Below, piece after piece: positions 26,519 to 35,790 of a DNA stretch of 64,000 bases. Source of the stretch: Caballeronia sp. dw_276 (GTDB lineage: Bacteria; Pseudomonadota; Gammaproteobacteria; Burkholderiales; Burkholderiaceae). The position numbers and the translations under genes are program-made. The DNA lies in NCBI RefSeq assembly GCF_018449635.1, contig NZ_JAAVUV010000014.1, positions 62,001-126,000 of the forward strand, in the 5' to 3' direction. The notes beneath the pieces are model-generated. The model saw only the letters and a program-made list of their open reading frames with translations, ran no database searches and was not told where the DNA came from. The stretch's first letter is position 1, and every line of letters begins with the position of its first letter.

Positions 26519-27715
26519 ATGAGTGAGCAGTGGAGCGCGGTGCCTTCCGGGCAAGGTGGTCAAAGCGGTGCGGGAATTCCCAATGGCCGCCGGCCGGAAC
26601 CCGGCATGCGCAGCCCGGACTGGGCCGAAGAGAACTTTGTACGGATCGTCGATGTCGTCAAGAAGTTCGATGAAACCGTTGCGGTGAAGGGCGTGAATCT
26701 GTCGGTGAAGAAAGGCGAGCTGTTCGCGCTCCTCGGCAGTTCCGGTTGCGGCAAGTCCACCTTGCTGCGCATGCTCGCAGGGCTCGAGTCGGTGACATCG
26801 GGGCAGATATTGATCGATGGCGAAGATCTTGCGGCCATGCCGCCGTATCGGCGGCCGACGAACATGATGTTCCAGTCGTACGCGCTCTTTCCACATATGT
26901 CGGTGGAAGCGAACGTTGCGTTCGGGCTGAAGCAGGAAGGCGTGCGTGGCGCGGAATTGAAGGAGCGCGTGCATGCGACGCTCGAACTCGTGCAAATGGC
27001 GCGCTACGCTCAGCGCAAACCGAACCAGTTGTCCGGCGGACAGCAGCAGCGCGTGGCGCTCGCCCGCAGTCTTGTGAAGCGCCCAAAGCTGCTGCTGCTC
27101 GACGAACCCATGTCCGCGCTCGACAAACAGATCCGCCAGCGCACGCAGATCGAACTCGTGAATATCCTCGATAAAGTCGGCGTCACGTGCATCATGGTCA
27201 CGCACGACCAGGAAGAAGCCATGACGATGGCCGGCCGGATCGCGGTGATGAGCGAGGGCGAGATCATCCAGACGGGCACGCCGCACGAAGTCTACGAGTA
27301 TCCGAATAGTCGTTTCACGGCGGAGTTCATCGGCTCGACCAATCTCTTCGATGGCAACGTGGTCGAGGACGAACCCGATCACGTATTCGTGGAGTCGAAG
27401 GACTTGCCTTCGCGCTTGTACGTGAACCACGGGATCACCGGGCCGCTCGGCATGCCGGTCACGATTTCGGTCAGGCCCGAACGCATCGCGCTGACGCGCA
27501 AACCGCCCGAAGGCGCTTACAACTGGGGACGCGGCACGATCGCGAATATTGCGTATATGGGCGGCTACACGCTGTATCACGTGAAGCTCGACAGCGGCAA
27601 AGTGGTGGTGGCGAACCTGTCGAGCCTGACGATCGGCGAACTCGAATCGCCCACTTGGGACGACGAGGTCTATGTACGCTGGTCGGCGTCGGCTGGCGTG
27701 GTGCTCACAGCATGA
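26519..27715 (+). CDS. potG: Polyamine ABC transporter ATPase
   Basis: 398 residues. ABC ATPase domain ~residues 40-270: Walker A GSSGCGKST, signature LSGGQQQR, Walker B LLLLDEP and the H-loop MVTHDQEEA. A C-terminal TOBE-type regulatory domain follows (VTISVRPERIAL, GGYTLYHVKLDSG). The first ~38 residues are a Gly/Pro-rich extension. It energises putrescine uptake. Its stop overlaps the start of potH by the ATGA arrangement at 27712-27715. Confidence 0.94.
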   Translation: MSEQWSAVPSGQGGQSGAGIPNGRRPEPGMRSPDWAEENFVRIVDVVKKFDETVAVKGVNLSVKKGELFALLGSSGCGKSTLLRMLAGLESVTSGQILIDGEDLAAMPPYRRPTNMMFQSYALFPHMSVEANVAFGLKQEGVRGAELKERVHATLELVQMARYAQRKPNQLSGGQQQRVALARSLVKRPKLLLLDEPMSALDKQIRQRTQIELVNILDKVGVTCIMVTHDQEEAMTMAGRIAVMSEGEIIQTGTPHEVYEYPNSRFTAEFIGSTNLFDGNVVEDEPDHVFVESKDLPSRLYVNHGITGPLGMPVTISVRPERIALTRKPPEGAYNWGRGTIANIAYMGGYTLYHVKLDSGKVVVANLSSLTIGELESPTWDDEVYVRWSASAGVVLTA

Positions 27716-28626
27716 AGGCGCTGCATTCAATACGGCAACGGTTCGGCTTTTCCGGACGGACGGCAGTGATTGCCGGGCCGTATCTGTGGCTCGTGCTGCT
27801 GTTTCTCGTGCCGTTCCTGCTGGTCGTCAAGATCAGTTTCTCCGATTCACGCCTCGGCATTCCGCCTTATACGGAACTGACGGCGTTGAAAGAGGGCGTG
27901 CTGAGTATCGCGCTGGATTTCTCGCATTACGCGTTTCTCCTGACGGACAGCCTGTATTTCGCAACGTACATGAACTCGCTGCTGGTCGCGGGGGTATCGA
28001 CGTTGCTTTGCTTGCTGATTGGCTATCCGATGGCGTATTACATCGCGCGATCGAATCCGGCGACGCGGAATTTGCTGATGATGGCCGTGATGCTGCCGTT
28101 CTGGACATCGTTTCTGATACGGGTTTATGCGTGGATCGGGATTCTCAAGAACAACGGTTTGTTGAATAACTTCCTGATGTGGACGGGGATCATTCATTCC
28201 CCCATCGAGTTGTATCACACGAATATCGCGGTTTATATCGGCATGGTGTATTCGTATTTACCGTTTCTCGTCATGCCGCTTTATGCGCATCTGGTGAAAA
28301 TGGATTTGACCTTGCTGGAAGCTGCTTACGATCTTGGCGCGAAGCCCTGGAAAGCGTTCTTGCAGATCACGTTGCCGCTTTCGAAAAACGGGATCATTGC
28401 CGGGTGTTTGCTGGTATTCATTCCGGCAGTGGGCGAATACGTGATTCCGGAATTGCTCGGCGGCGCGGATACCTTGATGATTGGCCGCGTGATGTGGAAT
28501 GAGTTCTTCGATAACGCCGACTGGCCCATGGCGTCTGCCGTCACTTGCGCGATGGTCCTGCTGTTGCTCGTGCCCATGGCGGTGTTCCAGTACTACCAGG
28601 CGAAGCAGCTGGAGGAGAAACCATGA
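27712..28626 (+). CDS. potH: Polyamine ABC transporter permease, PotB/PotH type
   Basis: 304 residues from the ATG at 27712, which overlaps the potG stop. Six hydrophobic helices. The permease EAA-like loop is EAAYDLGAKPWKAFLQITLPLS, the coupling helix for the ATPase. It pairs with potI to form the membrane channel. The potI start overlaps its stop codon (28623-28626), so the genes are translationally coupled. Confidence 0.93.
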   Translation: MKALHSIRQRFGFSGRTAVIAGPYLWLVLLFLVPFLLVVKISFSDSRLGIPPYTELTALKEGVLSIALDFSHYAFLLTDSLYFATYMNSLLVAGVSTLLCLLIGYPMAYYIARSNPATRNLLMMAVMLPFWTSFLIRVYAWIGILKNNGLLNNFLMWTGIIHSPIELYHTNIAVYIGMVYSYLPFLVMPLYAHLVKMDLTLLEAAYDLGAKPWKAFLQITLPLSKNGIIAGCLLVFIPAVGEYVIPELLGGADTLMIGRVMWNEFFDNADWPMASAVTCAMVLLLLVPMAVFQYYQAKQLEEKP

Positions 28627-29444
28627 TCCAGCCCAGCCGCTCGCTCCGCTTTACGTTTCTCGGTATCGGATTCTTGTTTCTCTATATTCCGATCATCAGC
28701 TTGGTCGTGTATTCGTTCAACGAATCGCAACTGGTCACGGTGTGGACGGAGTTTTCATTCAAGTGGTATCGCGCGCTGGTCCATGATGAAGAACTGATCA
28801 ATGCGGCGTGGTTATCGATTCGAATTGCGGTTTTTACGGCGTGTGCGTCGGTTGTGATTGGGACATGGGCCGGTTATGTGCTCGCGCGCATGGGCCGGTT
28901 TCGCGGCTTTACCCTGTATGCGGGAATGATCAACGCGCCATTGGTGATTCCCGAGGTGATTCAGGGGATATCGCTGCTATTGCTGTTTGTGGAAATGGCG
29001 AAGGTGTTCGGCTGGCCTGCAGGGCGCGGATTATTCACGATCTGGATTGGACATGTGATGCTGTGTATTTCCTACGTCGCGATTATCGTAGAATCGCGGG
29101 TCAGGGAATTGAATCCGTCGATTGAAGAAGCAGCGCTCGATCTTGGCGCCACGCCATTAAGAGTGTTTTTCTCGATCACGTTGCCGTTGATATCGCAGGC
29201 ATTGGTAGCGGGGTGGCTGTTGTCGTTCACGCTTTCTATCGATGACCTCGTGTTGTCCGCGTTCTTGTCCGGACCGGGCTCGACCACGTTGCCGCTGGTG
29301 GTGTTTTCGCGCGTCCGGCTCGGGTTGAATCCCGAAATGAACGCGCTTGCCACCTTGTTTATTGCGTTTGTGACGGTTGGCGTGATTGGCGCCAACTACG
29401 TCATGCAGAGGAACGAGCGAAAGCGGCTGACCAACGTGCTTTAG
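28623..29444 (+). CDS. potI: Polyamine ABC transporter permease, PotC/PotI type
   Basis: 273 residues from the ATG at 28623. Six helices. The EAA loop is EEAALDLGATPLRVFFSITLPL, and LSFTLSIDDLVLSAFLSGPG is typical of PotC/PotI. It is the last gene of the polyamine importer operon. Its TAG (29442-29444) overlaps by four bases the TAA of the convergent threonine dehydratase gene, leaving no intergenic room for a terminator. Confidence 0.93.
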   Translation: MIQPSRSLRFTFLGIGFLFLYIPIISLVVYSFNESQLVTVWTEFSFKWYRALVHDEELINAAWLSIRIAVFTACASVVIGTWAGYVLARMGRFRGFTLYAGMINAPLVIPEVIQGISLLLLFVEMAKVFGWPAGRGLFTIWIGHVMLCISYVAIIVESRVRELNPSIEEAALDLGATPLRVFFSITLPLISQALVAGWLLSFTLSIDDLVLSAFLSGPGSTTLPLVVFSRVRLGLNPEMNALATLFIAFVTVGVIGANYVMQRNERKRLTNVL

Positions 29445-30454
29445 CGGTTTTGATCGGCCATCGAAAGATGTTTGTTCAGCGTCGCCGGGTCGGTGTTCGT
29501 GCCGCACAGCAGGACCCCGACGCGTTTCCCCTCCAGTGTTTCGCGCAACGGCCCGAGGAGCGCTGCCGTCGCGGCGGCGCATGCCGGCTCCACGGCCAGC
29601 TTCAGCTCGTTGAACAGGTGGAGCATGGCGTGGCGCAGGTCGTTGTCGGTGACCGTCACTAGCCGGTCGATATGCCGCCGGCACAGCTCGTAGCTATATT
29701 CCTCGGTATGCGGTGCCATCAGTGAATCCGCGATGCTCTGCATTGCGCCCATCTTCACCGTGTGGTTCGCCGCGAAGCTCTGGCCCATTGCATCGGCGCC
29801 TTCGGGCTCGACGCCGAATACATGTATGGCCGGATTCGCGAGCCTGAATGCCAGCGATACACCCGCTGCCAGCCCGCCGCCGCCGATGGGCAAGATCACC
29901 GCATCGAGATCGGGCGCCTGCGAAGTCCATTCGTAACCCAGCGTGGACGTCCCCAGGACGGTCCGGTATCCGTTGAACGGATGCACGAAATAGCGTCCTT
30001 CCTCGGCTTCGATCTTCCGCACGATCTCGAACGCTTCCGCGCCGTTTTCCGCCATCACGACTTCGGCGCCGAAACGCCGGCACAGCGCAATGCGTGCCGG
30101 GCTCGCCGTCTTGATCATCACGACCTTCGCGCCGATCTCCAGCCGCATTGCGGCATACGCGACGGCCACAGCATGATTTCCCGCCGATACACACGTCACG
30201 CCCGCGTTGCGTTCGCTCTCGGACAACGCCAGGAGATGCGAGAACGCGCCGCGCGTCTTGAACGTGCCGCCAACCTGCAGCAGCTCGAACTTGAAGTTGA
30301 CCGGCGTGCCTTCGAGGGTGGGGAAGTCGTGACGCTCGAAGGTCGGCGTGCGCGCGACCCACGGCGCGAGCGCCATGTGCTGCCCGGCGATGTCGTCGAG
30401 GGTTGGGATCGGCGTGCCGTCGATGGTCTGGTCGGGGTGATGGGCTGTGGACAT
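29441..30454 (-). CDS. Threonine/serine dehydratase-like PLP enzyme
   Basis: 337 residues from the ATG at 30454; the longer frame to 30550 reads through the HepT remnant in another frame. A fold-type II PLP enzyme: the cofactor lysine is in LLQVGGTFKTRGAF, CVSAGNHAVAVAYAA positions the ring, and LPIGGGGLAAG binds the phosphate. There is no ACT domain, so it resembles catabolic threonine deaminase or a serine/3-hydroxyaspartate-type dehydratase rather than allosteric IlvA. It deaminates threonine or a related hydroxy-amino acid. No Shine-Dalgarno is evident, and its start lies 16 bases after the truncated hepT stop, so it may depend on read-through from argE-mntA. Confidence 0.85.
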   Translation of the reverse strand: MSTAHHPDQTIDGTPIPTLDDIAGQHMALAPWVARTPTFERHDFPTLEGTPVNFKFELLQVGGTFKTRGAFSHLLALSESERNAGVTCVSAGNHAVAVAYAAMRLEIGAKVVMIKTASPARIALCRRFGAEVVMAENGAEAFEIVRKIEAEEGRYFVHPFNGYRTVLGTSTLGYEWTSQAPDLDAVILPIGGGGLAAGVSLAFRLANPAIHVFGVEPEGADAMGQSFAANHTVKMGAMQSIADSLMAPHTEEYSYELCRRHIDRLVTVTDNDLRHAMLHLFNELKLAVEPACAAATAALLGPLRETLEGKRVGVLLCGTNTDPATLNKHLSMADQNR

Positions 30455-30470
30455 GGCGATATGCGTGTTT

Positions 30471-30620
30471 CTATTCCGGCGTTGAGGAGGAACGATTCGA
30501 AGCTGCGTTTTTGTCTTCCAGGAAGCTGGACTTGTCCATTCCATTGACAAAAATGCATGCGTCCATCGCCGCTTGCTTGATATGGTCGAGGTAGTCGGGA
30601 AGACGGATATTTTCGCTCAT
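30471..30620 (-). pseudogene. hepT: Truncated HepT-like (DUF86) toxin remnant
   Basis: A 49-codon frame starts at the ATG 30620-30618, overlapping the mntA stop in ATGA fashion. Residues 1-37 (MSENIRLPDYLDHIKQAA, then ...FVNGMDKSSFLEDK) match the N-terminal helices of HepT/DUF86. After DK the sequence turns into NAASNRSSSTPE and stops, where family members continue with helices ending in the RxxxxHxY-type (RNxxxH) nuclease motif. The catalytic part is therefore absent. The junction is 3' of the intact start, so deletion or recombination is more likely than a sequencing error. Too short to appear as a normal ORF call. Confidence 0.7.
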
Positions 30621-30907
30621 ACCGGCGCCGCTTCTGCTAACACTTGCTCTCGAAATTTAACCGGGAGATCGCCCGGCGTGAGCAGATCAACGGCCACGCC
30701 GAGCACTTCCTCCAATTCCATTTGCAAGCCGCCCAGGTCGAACAGCGTTGCACCGGGGAGGGCGTCGACCAGCAAGTCAAGATCGCTGCCATCCAGATCA
30801 GTGCCATGCAGAACGGAGCCGAACACACGCGGGTTAGCTGCGTGAAAACGGCCAAGCGCTTCGCGCACAGTATTGCGTTTCGGATCAAGGGCGGCGGAGG
30901 GTCTCAT
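30617..30907 (-). CDS. mntA: MntA-type minimal nucleotidyltransferase
   Basis: 96 residues from the ATG at 30907; longer upstream frames overlap argE. A nucleotidyltransferase fold with the polymerase-beta-like signature GSVLHGTDLDGSDLDLLVD (residues 30-48, GSx8-10GxSDxDLLV) and a third acidic region in LEEVLGVAVDLLTPGDLP. In MntA-HepT toxin-antitoxin modules this antitoxin AMPylates a tyrosine of HepT. Here it is intact but its partner is truncated. It starts 4 bases after argE, so it is co-transcribed. Confidence 0.88.
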   Translation of the reverse strand: MRPSAALDPKRNTVREALGRFHAANPRVFGSVLHGTDLDGSDLDLLVDALPGATLFDLGGLQMELEEVLGVAVDLLTPGDLPVKFREQVLAEAAPV

Positions 30908-30911
30908 CGTG

Positions 30912-32138
30912 TCAACGCGCCTGCGCCTCAACCGACATGCTGTGAATGAACTTGCCCAAAAACGCCTCGCAAGCCACGAGCTGTTCCAGCGATACATATT
31001 CGTTCGCCTTGTGCGCCTGTTCGATGTTGCCCGGCCCGCACACAATGCTCGGCACGCCGGCCAGCTGAAACAACCCCGCTTCCGTGCCGTACGCAACCTT
31101 GCGCTTTTCCTGATTCTCCGTCAGCGCGCGCACGAGCTGCGAGATGGCCGCTTGCTCGGATGCATCCAGCCCCGGCGCCGCTGCAATCTTCGAGAACTCG
31201 ATCGCCGCGTTGGCGTGTTCCTTTTGCATCTTCGGCAGCAGTTCTTCGCGCGCGTATTTTTCGATGCGCTGATAGATCGGTTCCGGATCGAGCGTCGGCA
31301 AGTTGCGGAATTCGAACGCGAAGTTGCATTCCGCCGGCACCGTGTTGATCGCGTTGCCGCCGCTGATCGTGCTCGTTTGCGCGGTGGTGAAGGGCACGTC
31401 GTACTGTTCGTCGAACGGACCTTGGGCCCGGAATTCGTCGGCGATATCGCGGATGTAGCAGATCAACCGCGCCGCATATTCGATCGCGTTCAACCCCTTC
31501 GGCGTCAACGATGAATGCGCCGCGAACCCGCGCACGCAGCAGTTATAGGCGTTGATCCCCTTGTGCGCGATGATCGGCCGCATGCTCGTCGGCTCGCCGA
31601 CAATGCAGCCTTCCGGACTCAAGCCGCGCTTTTGCAAATCGGTGATCATCAACGGTGCGCCGGCACAGCCGATTTCTTCATCGAAGGAGAGAGCGAAGTG
31701 AATCGGGCGCGCGAGTTTTGTCGCCTGCATCTTCGGCAGCAACGTCAGGGCCGCGCCGATAAACCCCTTCATGTCGCACGTGCCGCGACCGTACAGCAGG
31801 CCGTCGCGGACCTCGGGCTTGAACGGATCGCTGTCCCATTTCTGGCCATCGACCGGCACCACGTCCGTGTGTCCCGACAGCACGATGCCGCCGTTCGTCG
31901 CGCCGTCATGCGCGGGAACGGTCGCGAACAGATTGGCCCATTTGCCGGTCGGGTCGGTGGTGAGCGTGCTTTCGACGCCCGCCGCGCGCAGCTCGTCGCG
32001 CACGGTTTCGATCAGGCCCATGTTCGGGTTGCGGCTGACGGTATCGAAGGAAACGAGCTTCTTGATCCAGGGCAGCGACGCCGGTTCAGAGGAAGGTGTT
32101 TGGGCGACGGAAGCCGTCGATTCAGCGATCTGCGACAT
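30912..32138 (-). CDS. argE: Acetylornithine deacetylase (M20 peptidase family)
   Basis: 408 residues. M20 metallopeptidase motifs: SGHTDVVPVDG (metal His and Asp), RGTCDMKGFIGA (bridging Asp), DEEIGCAGA (catalytic Glu pair) and VGEPTSMRP. C-terminally YGTEAGLFQLAG and GPGNIEQAHKANEYVS complete the ArgE pattern. It hydrolyses N-acetyl-L-ornithine to ornithine, linking it loosely to the polyamine uptake genes nearby. It heads a minus-strand run with mntA, the hepT remnant and the dehydratase gene. Confidence 0.92.
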   Translation of the reverse strand: MSQIAESTASVAQTPSSEPASLPWIKKLVSFDTVSRNPNMGLIETVRDELRAAGVESTLTTDPTGKWANLFATVPAHDGATNGGIVLSGHTDVVPVDGQKWDSDPFKPEVRDGLLYGRGTCDMKGFIGAALTLLPKMQATKLARPIHFALSFDEEIGCAGAPLMITDLQKRGLSPEGCIVGEPTSMRPIIAHKGINAYNCCVRGFAAHSSLTPKGLNAIEYAARLICYIRDIADEFRAQGPFDEQYDVPFTTAQTSTISGGNAINTVPAECNFAFEFRNLPTLDPEPIYQRIEKYAREELLPKMQKEHANAAIEFSKIAAAPGLDASEQAAISQLVRALTENQEKRKVAYGTEAGLFQLAGVPSIVCGPGNIEQAHKANEYVSLEQLVACEAFLGKFIHSMSVEAQAR

Positions 32139-32188
32139 GACACTCTCCTTGATTTTCAGTTTTCGATGATACCGAAGAACAATAAAAA

Positions 32189-35100
32189 CTAACGCGAAGG
32201 CGCGATGGCGGCGGCCGGTTTCTGCTGCCGTACCGGCGCGCCGAGCGCGCGCAACGTTTCCTTGACCGTGGAAATACGCACGGCGAGATCCGGACTACGC
32301 ACTTCAATGCGCAGCTTGTCCTGGCCCGCGAGCTTGATGTGCTTGTTCTTCTGCACCATCTCGATGATCTTCATTGCATCGATAGGCGGGTTCGGCACGA
32401 ACTGCAGCGAGATCACGTGCTCGGCGGCATCGATCTTCATGATGCCAAGCGGTTTCGCGGCAAGCCGCAACTTGTGGGTTTCGACCAGCGCGTTCGCTTG
32501 CGGCGGCAGCTTCCCAAAACGGTCGATGAGCTCTTCCAGGATCGAGTCGATGGCATCGCTCGATTCGCAATTGGCCATGCGCTTGTACAGCGACAAACGT
32601 TCCTGCACGTCGCCGCAATAGTCGGCGGGGAGGATCGCGGGTGCGTGCAGGTTGATCTCGGTCGTGGCGGCGAGCGGCGCGTTCAGGTCCGGCTCGCGGC
32701 CTTCCTTCAGCGCGCGCACGGCGTCGTTGAGCATGTCGGTGTAGAGCTGGAAGCCGATCTCGTGGATCTCGCCCGATTGTTTGTCGCCGAGCACTTCGCC
32801 CGTGCCGCGAATTTCCAGATCGTGCATCGCGAGATAGAAGCCCGAACCCAGTTCTTCCATTTGCTGGATCGCTTCCAGCCGGCGCTGTGCCTGTTTGGTG
32901 AGCGCGGCCGGATCGTGCACGAGCAAGTATGCGTACGCCTGATGGTGCGAGCGCCCGACGCGGCCGCGCAACTGATGCAATTGCGCGAGGCCGAATTTAT
33001 CGGCGCGATGAATCAGGATTGTGTTCGCACTCGGCACGTCGATCCCGGTTTCGATAATCGTCGTGCACAGCAGCACGTTCGCGCGCTGGCCGACGAAATC
33101 GCGCATCACGCGTTCGAGTTCGCGCTCGTGCATTTGTCCATGCGCAACCGCAATGCGTGCTTCGGGCACGAGTTTTTCGAGCATCGAACGGCGGTTCTCG
33201 ATGGTTTCGACTTCGTTGTGCAGGAAATAAACCTGGCCGCCGCGTTTCAGTTCGCGCAGCATCGCCTCGCGAATCACACCGTCTTCCTCGCGGCGCACGA
33301 ACGTCTTGATTGCGAGCCGTTTTTGCGGCGCGGTTGCGATGATCGAGAAGTCGCGCAAGCCCTCCAGCGCCATGCCGAGCGTGCGGGGAATCGGCGTCGC
33401 GGTGAGCGTGAGGACATCGACTTCCGCGCGTAGCGCCTTCAGCGCTTCCTTCTGGCGCACACCAAAGCGATGTTCCTCGTCGATGATCACGAGGCCCAGC
33501 CGCTTGAACACGACATCGCCGGAAAGCAGCTTGTGCGTGCCGATGACGATATCGACGGTGCCGTCGTTGATTGCCTGGATCGATCCCGCCACTTCCTTCG
33601 TGCTCTTGAAACGGGACAACTCGGCGATCTTCACGGGCCAGTCGGCGAAGCGGTCGGTGAAGGTGTTCGTGTGCTGTTCGGCGAGCAGGGTGGTCGGCGA
33701 GAGAATCGCGACCTGTTTGCCGCCAAGCACCGCAATGAACGCCGCCCGCAGCGCCACTTCCGTCTTGCCGAAACCCACGTCGCCGCACACCAGACGGTCC
33801 ATCGGCTTGCCACTCGTCATATCGCCGATAACCGCCGCGATCGCCGCGGCCTGATCGGGCGTCTCCTCGAAGCCGAAACTCTCCGCGAACTTCGCGTAGT
33901 CGCGCGCTTCGAGCGGGAACGCGTGACCCTGGCGCAGCGCCCGGCGCGCGTAAAGGTTGAGCAATTCGGCGGCGGTATCGCGGATCTGCTGCGCGGCCTT
34001 GCGTTTCGCCTTGTCCCACTGGCCGGAGCCAAGCGTATGCAAAGGCGCCGTATCCGGGTCCGCGCCGCTGTAGCGCGAAATCACGTGAAGCTGCGCAACC
34101 GGCACGTACAGCTTGGTTTCGTTCTGATACTGCAGATGCAGGAACTCGGTTTCACCTTCGCCGAGATCCATCGAAACGAGACCCATGTAGCGCCCGATCC
34201 CGTGCTGCGTATGCACCACAGGGTCGCCGATCTTCAGCTCGGAAAGATCGCGCACCATCGAATCGACGTTGCTTGCCTGTTCCTGGCGGCGTCGTCCGGC
34301 GCGGCGCGTGAGCTGTCCGTAAAGCTCGGTCTCCGTGACGATCGAGATGCCTTCGCCGGGCAGGACGAAGCCGTTCGCGAGCGGCGCGACGCCTAGAGAA
34401 AACCTGGCGTCGCCGGTGAGCCATTGCTGGAACGTGTCGTCGATCGCGCCGCGCAAGCCGTTGTCGGCGAGAAGCTGCTGGATCGTCTCGCGCCGTCCGG
34501 CCGATTCCGTGGCGAGCAACACGCGATTCGGCGTTTGCTCCAGGTAATGGCGCAACGCGAGCAACGGGTCCTCAGCGTGCCGGTCGACGGCAAGACCCGG
34601 CAACGGCACCGCCCAGCCGCCTTCGGGCGAGGGCGGAAACTTGATCTGCGCAAACGGTTTGGCGAAGGAAAAGAAATCGTCGTCGGAGAGAAAAAGGCGC
34701 TTGGGTTCCAGTAACGGCCGTTCACGGTCATGCGACAGGAAGTTGTAGCGCTGCTTCGTGTCGTTGGTGAAGCGTTTGATGGCCGCGTCCATGTCGCCGA
34801 CAAACGCCAGTTGCGCGTTCTCGGGCAAATAATGGAAAAGCGTGGCGGTTTCATCGAAGAACAAAGGCAGGGAATACTCGATACCCGCCGCAGGCACGCC
34901 GTTGCCGATGTCCTTGTATATCGACGAACGGCTTGGATCGCCCTCGAAAACCTCACGCCAGCGACTGCGGAAGGCAGTGCGGGCGGGTTCATCGAAGGGG
35001 AATTCGCGGCCCGGCAGCAGGCGAACGTCGCGAACCGGATACAGGCTGCGCTGCGTATCGGGATCGAAGGCGCGGATGGAATCGACCTGATCGTCGAACA

Positions 35101-35680
35101 GATCGATCCGGTAGGGCAAAGGCGAGCCCATGGGGAACAGATCCAGCAACGATCCACGCACGCAATATTCGCCCGGACGCACGACCTGACTTACGTGCTC
35201 GTAGCCGGCGAGCGTCAACTGGCTCTTGAGTTTCGCCTCGTTGAGCCGCTCGCCCTGCGTGAACGAAAACGTGTACGCTGCCAGAAACGACGCCGGCGGC
35301 ATCCTGTACAACGCCGTGGTGGCGGGCACGAGCAGGATGTCGCATCTGCCTTCGCCCAGATCGTGCAGCGTTGCGAGACGCGCCGAAACCAGATCTTGAT
35401 GCGGCGAAAACGTGTCGTACGGAAGTGTTTCCCAGTCGGGCAGCAGCCGCACGCGGGCGTCCGGCGCGAAGAACGGAATTTCGACGGAAAGACGCTGCGA
35501 ATCCACTGCGCTTGCGCACATGACGACCAGCAATGGGACGTTTTCGCGGTTCGCGAGGTGATAACGCGCGAGCGCAAGGGCGTCCGAGGAACCGGTGGCG
35601 CCGTCGAAAACAAAGCGCTGACCGGCCTTGACGAGTGCGATGGGAGACGTTGACTGCAAACTGACGGCTTTTGAGGGCAT
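32189..35680 (-). CDS. mfd: Transcription-repair coupling factor Mfd
   Basis: 1163 residues, the normal length. The N-terminal UvrB-like region is followed by the RNA polymerase-interacting domain (IGDPVVHTQHGIGRYMGL). The SF2 translocase has GDVGFGKTEVALRAAF (Walker A), IIDEEHRFGVRQKE (DEEH box), TLTATPIPRTLGMAL and QLRGRVGRS. The C-terminal TRCF domain ends near the stop. It removes RNA polymerase stalled at lesions and recruits UvrA. Divergent from ispD with a 110-bp shared promoter region. Confidence 0.97.
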   Translation of the reverse strand: MPSKAVSLQSTSPIALVKAGQRFVFDGATGSSDALALARYHLANRENVPLLVVMCASAVDSQRLSVEIPFFAPDARVRLLPDWETLPYDTFSPHQDLVSARLATLHDLGEGRCDILLVPATTALYRMPPASFLAAYTFSFTQGERLNEAKLKSQLTLAGYEHVSQVVRPGEYCVRGSLLDLFPMGSPLPYRIDLFDDQVDSIRAFDPDTQRSLYPVRDVRLLPGREFPFDEPARTAFRSRWREVFEGDPSRSSIYKDIGNGVPAAGIEYSLPLFFDETATLFHYLPENAQLAFVGDMDAAIKRFTNDTKQRYNFLSHDRERPLLEPKRLFLSDDDFFSFAKPFAQIKFPPSPEGGWAVPLPGLAVDRHAEDPLLALRHYLEQTPNRVLLATESAGRRETIQQLLADNGLRGAIDDTFQQWLTGDARFSLGVAPLANGFVLPGEGISIVTETELYGQLTRRAGRRRQEQASNVDSMVRDLSELKIGDPVVHTQHGIGRYMGLVSMDLGEGETEFLHLQYQNETKLYVPVAQLHVISRYSGADPDTAPLHTLGSGQWDKAKRKAAQQIRDTAAELLNLYARRALRQGHAFPLEARDYAKFAESFGFEETPDQAAAIAAVIGDMTSGKPMDRLVCGDVGFGKTEVALRAAFIAVLGGKQVAILSPTTLLAEQHTNTFTDRFADWPVKIAELSRFKSTKEVAGSIQAINDGTVDIVIGTHKLLSGDVVFKRLGLVIIDEEHRFGVRQKEALKALRAEVDVLTLTATPIPRTLGMALEGLRDFSIIATAPQKRLAIKTFVRREEDGVIREAMLRELKRGGQVYFLHNEVETIENRRSMLEKLVPEARIAVAHGQMHERELERVMRDFVGQRANVLLCTTIIETGIDVPSANTILIHRADKFGLAQLHQLRGRVGRSHHQAYAYLLVHDPAALTKQAQRRLEAIQQMEELGSGFYLAMHDLEIRGTGEVLGDKQSGEIHEIGFQLYTDMLNDAVRALKEGREPDLNAPLAATTEINLHAPAILPADYCGDVQERLSLYKRMANCESSDAIDSILEELIDRFGKLPPQANALVETHKLRLAAKPLGIMKIDAAEHVISLQFVPNPPIDAMKIIEMVQKNKHIKLAGQDKLRIEVRSPDLAVRISTVKETLRALGAPVRQQKPAAAIAPSR

Positions 35681-35745
35681 AAAGTGTGCGGGGAACCGTT
35701 CGCGTGCGAAAGTGCATGCGGGACCGGCATGGTCGCGATAGACCT

Positions 35746-35753
35746 ATTATAAA
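35746..35753. promoter_or_regulatory. AT-rich -10 candidates shared by mfd and ispD
   Basis: CTATTATAAAAT at 35744-35755 contains TATAAA on the plus strand (35748-35753) and TATAAT on the minus strand (35751-35746). These could serve the divergent ispD and mfd genes. No strong -35 hexamers were found for either. Confidence 0.3.
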
Positions 35754-35790
35754 ATCCGGGCTTCACTTTTGACTTGGGCGTTTTCAACTC

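Noticed and set aside
25250-27730. An 826-codon open frame on the minus strand opposite potF-potG
   Set aside because: It is an antisense shadow of two well-supported genes in GC-rich DNA. The translation is Arg/His/Leu-rich with no domain and no ribosome binding site.
30617-31096. 159-residue version of the nucleotidyltransferase
   Set aside because: The extra N-terminal 63 codons lie entirely inside argE in another frame and are Arg/Trp-rich; the minimal nucleotidyltransferase begins at 30907.
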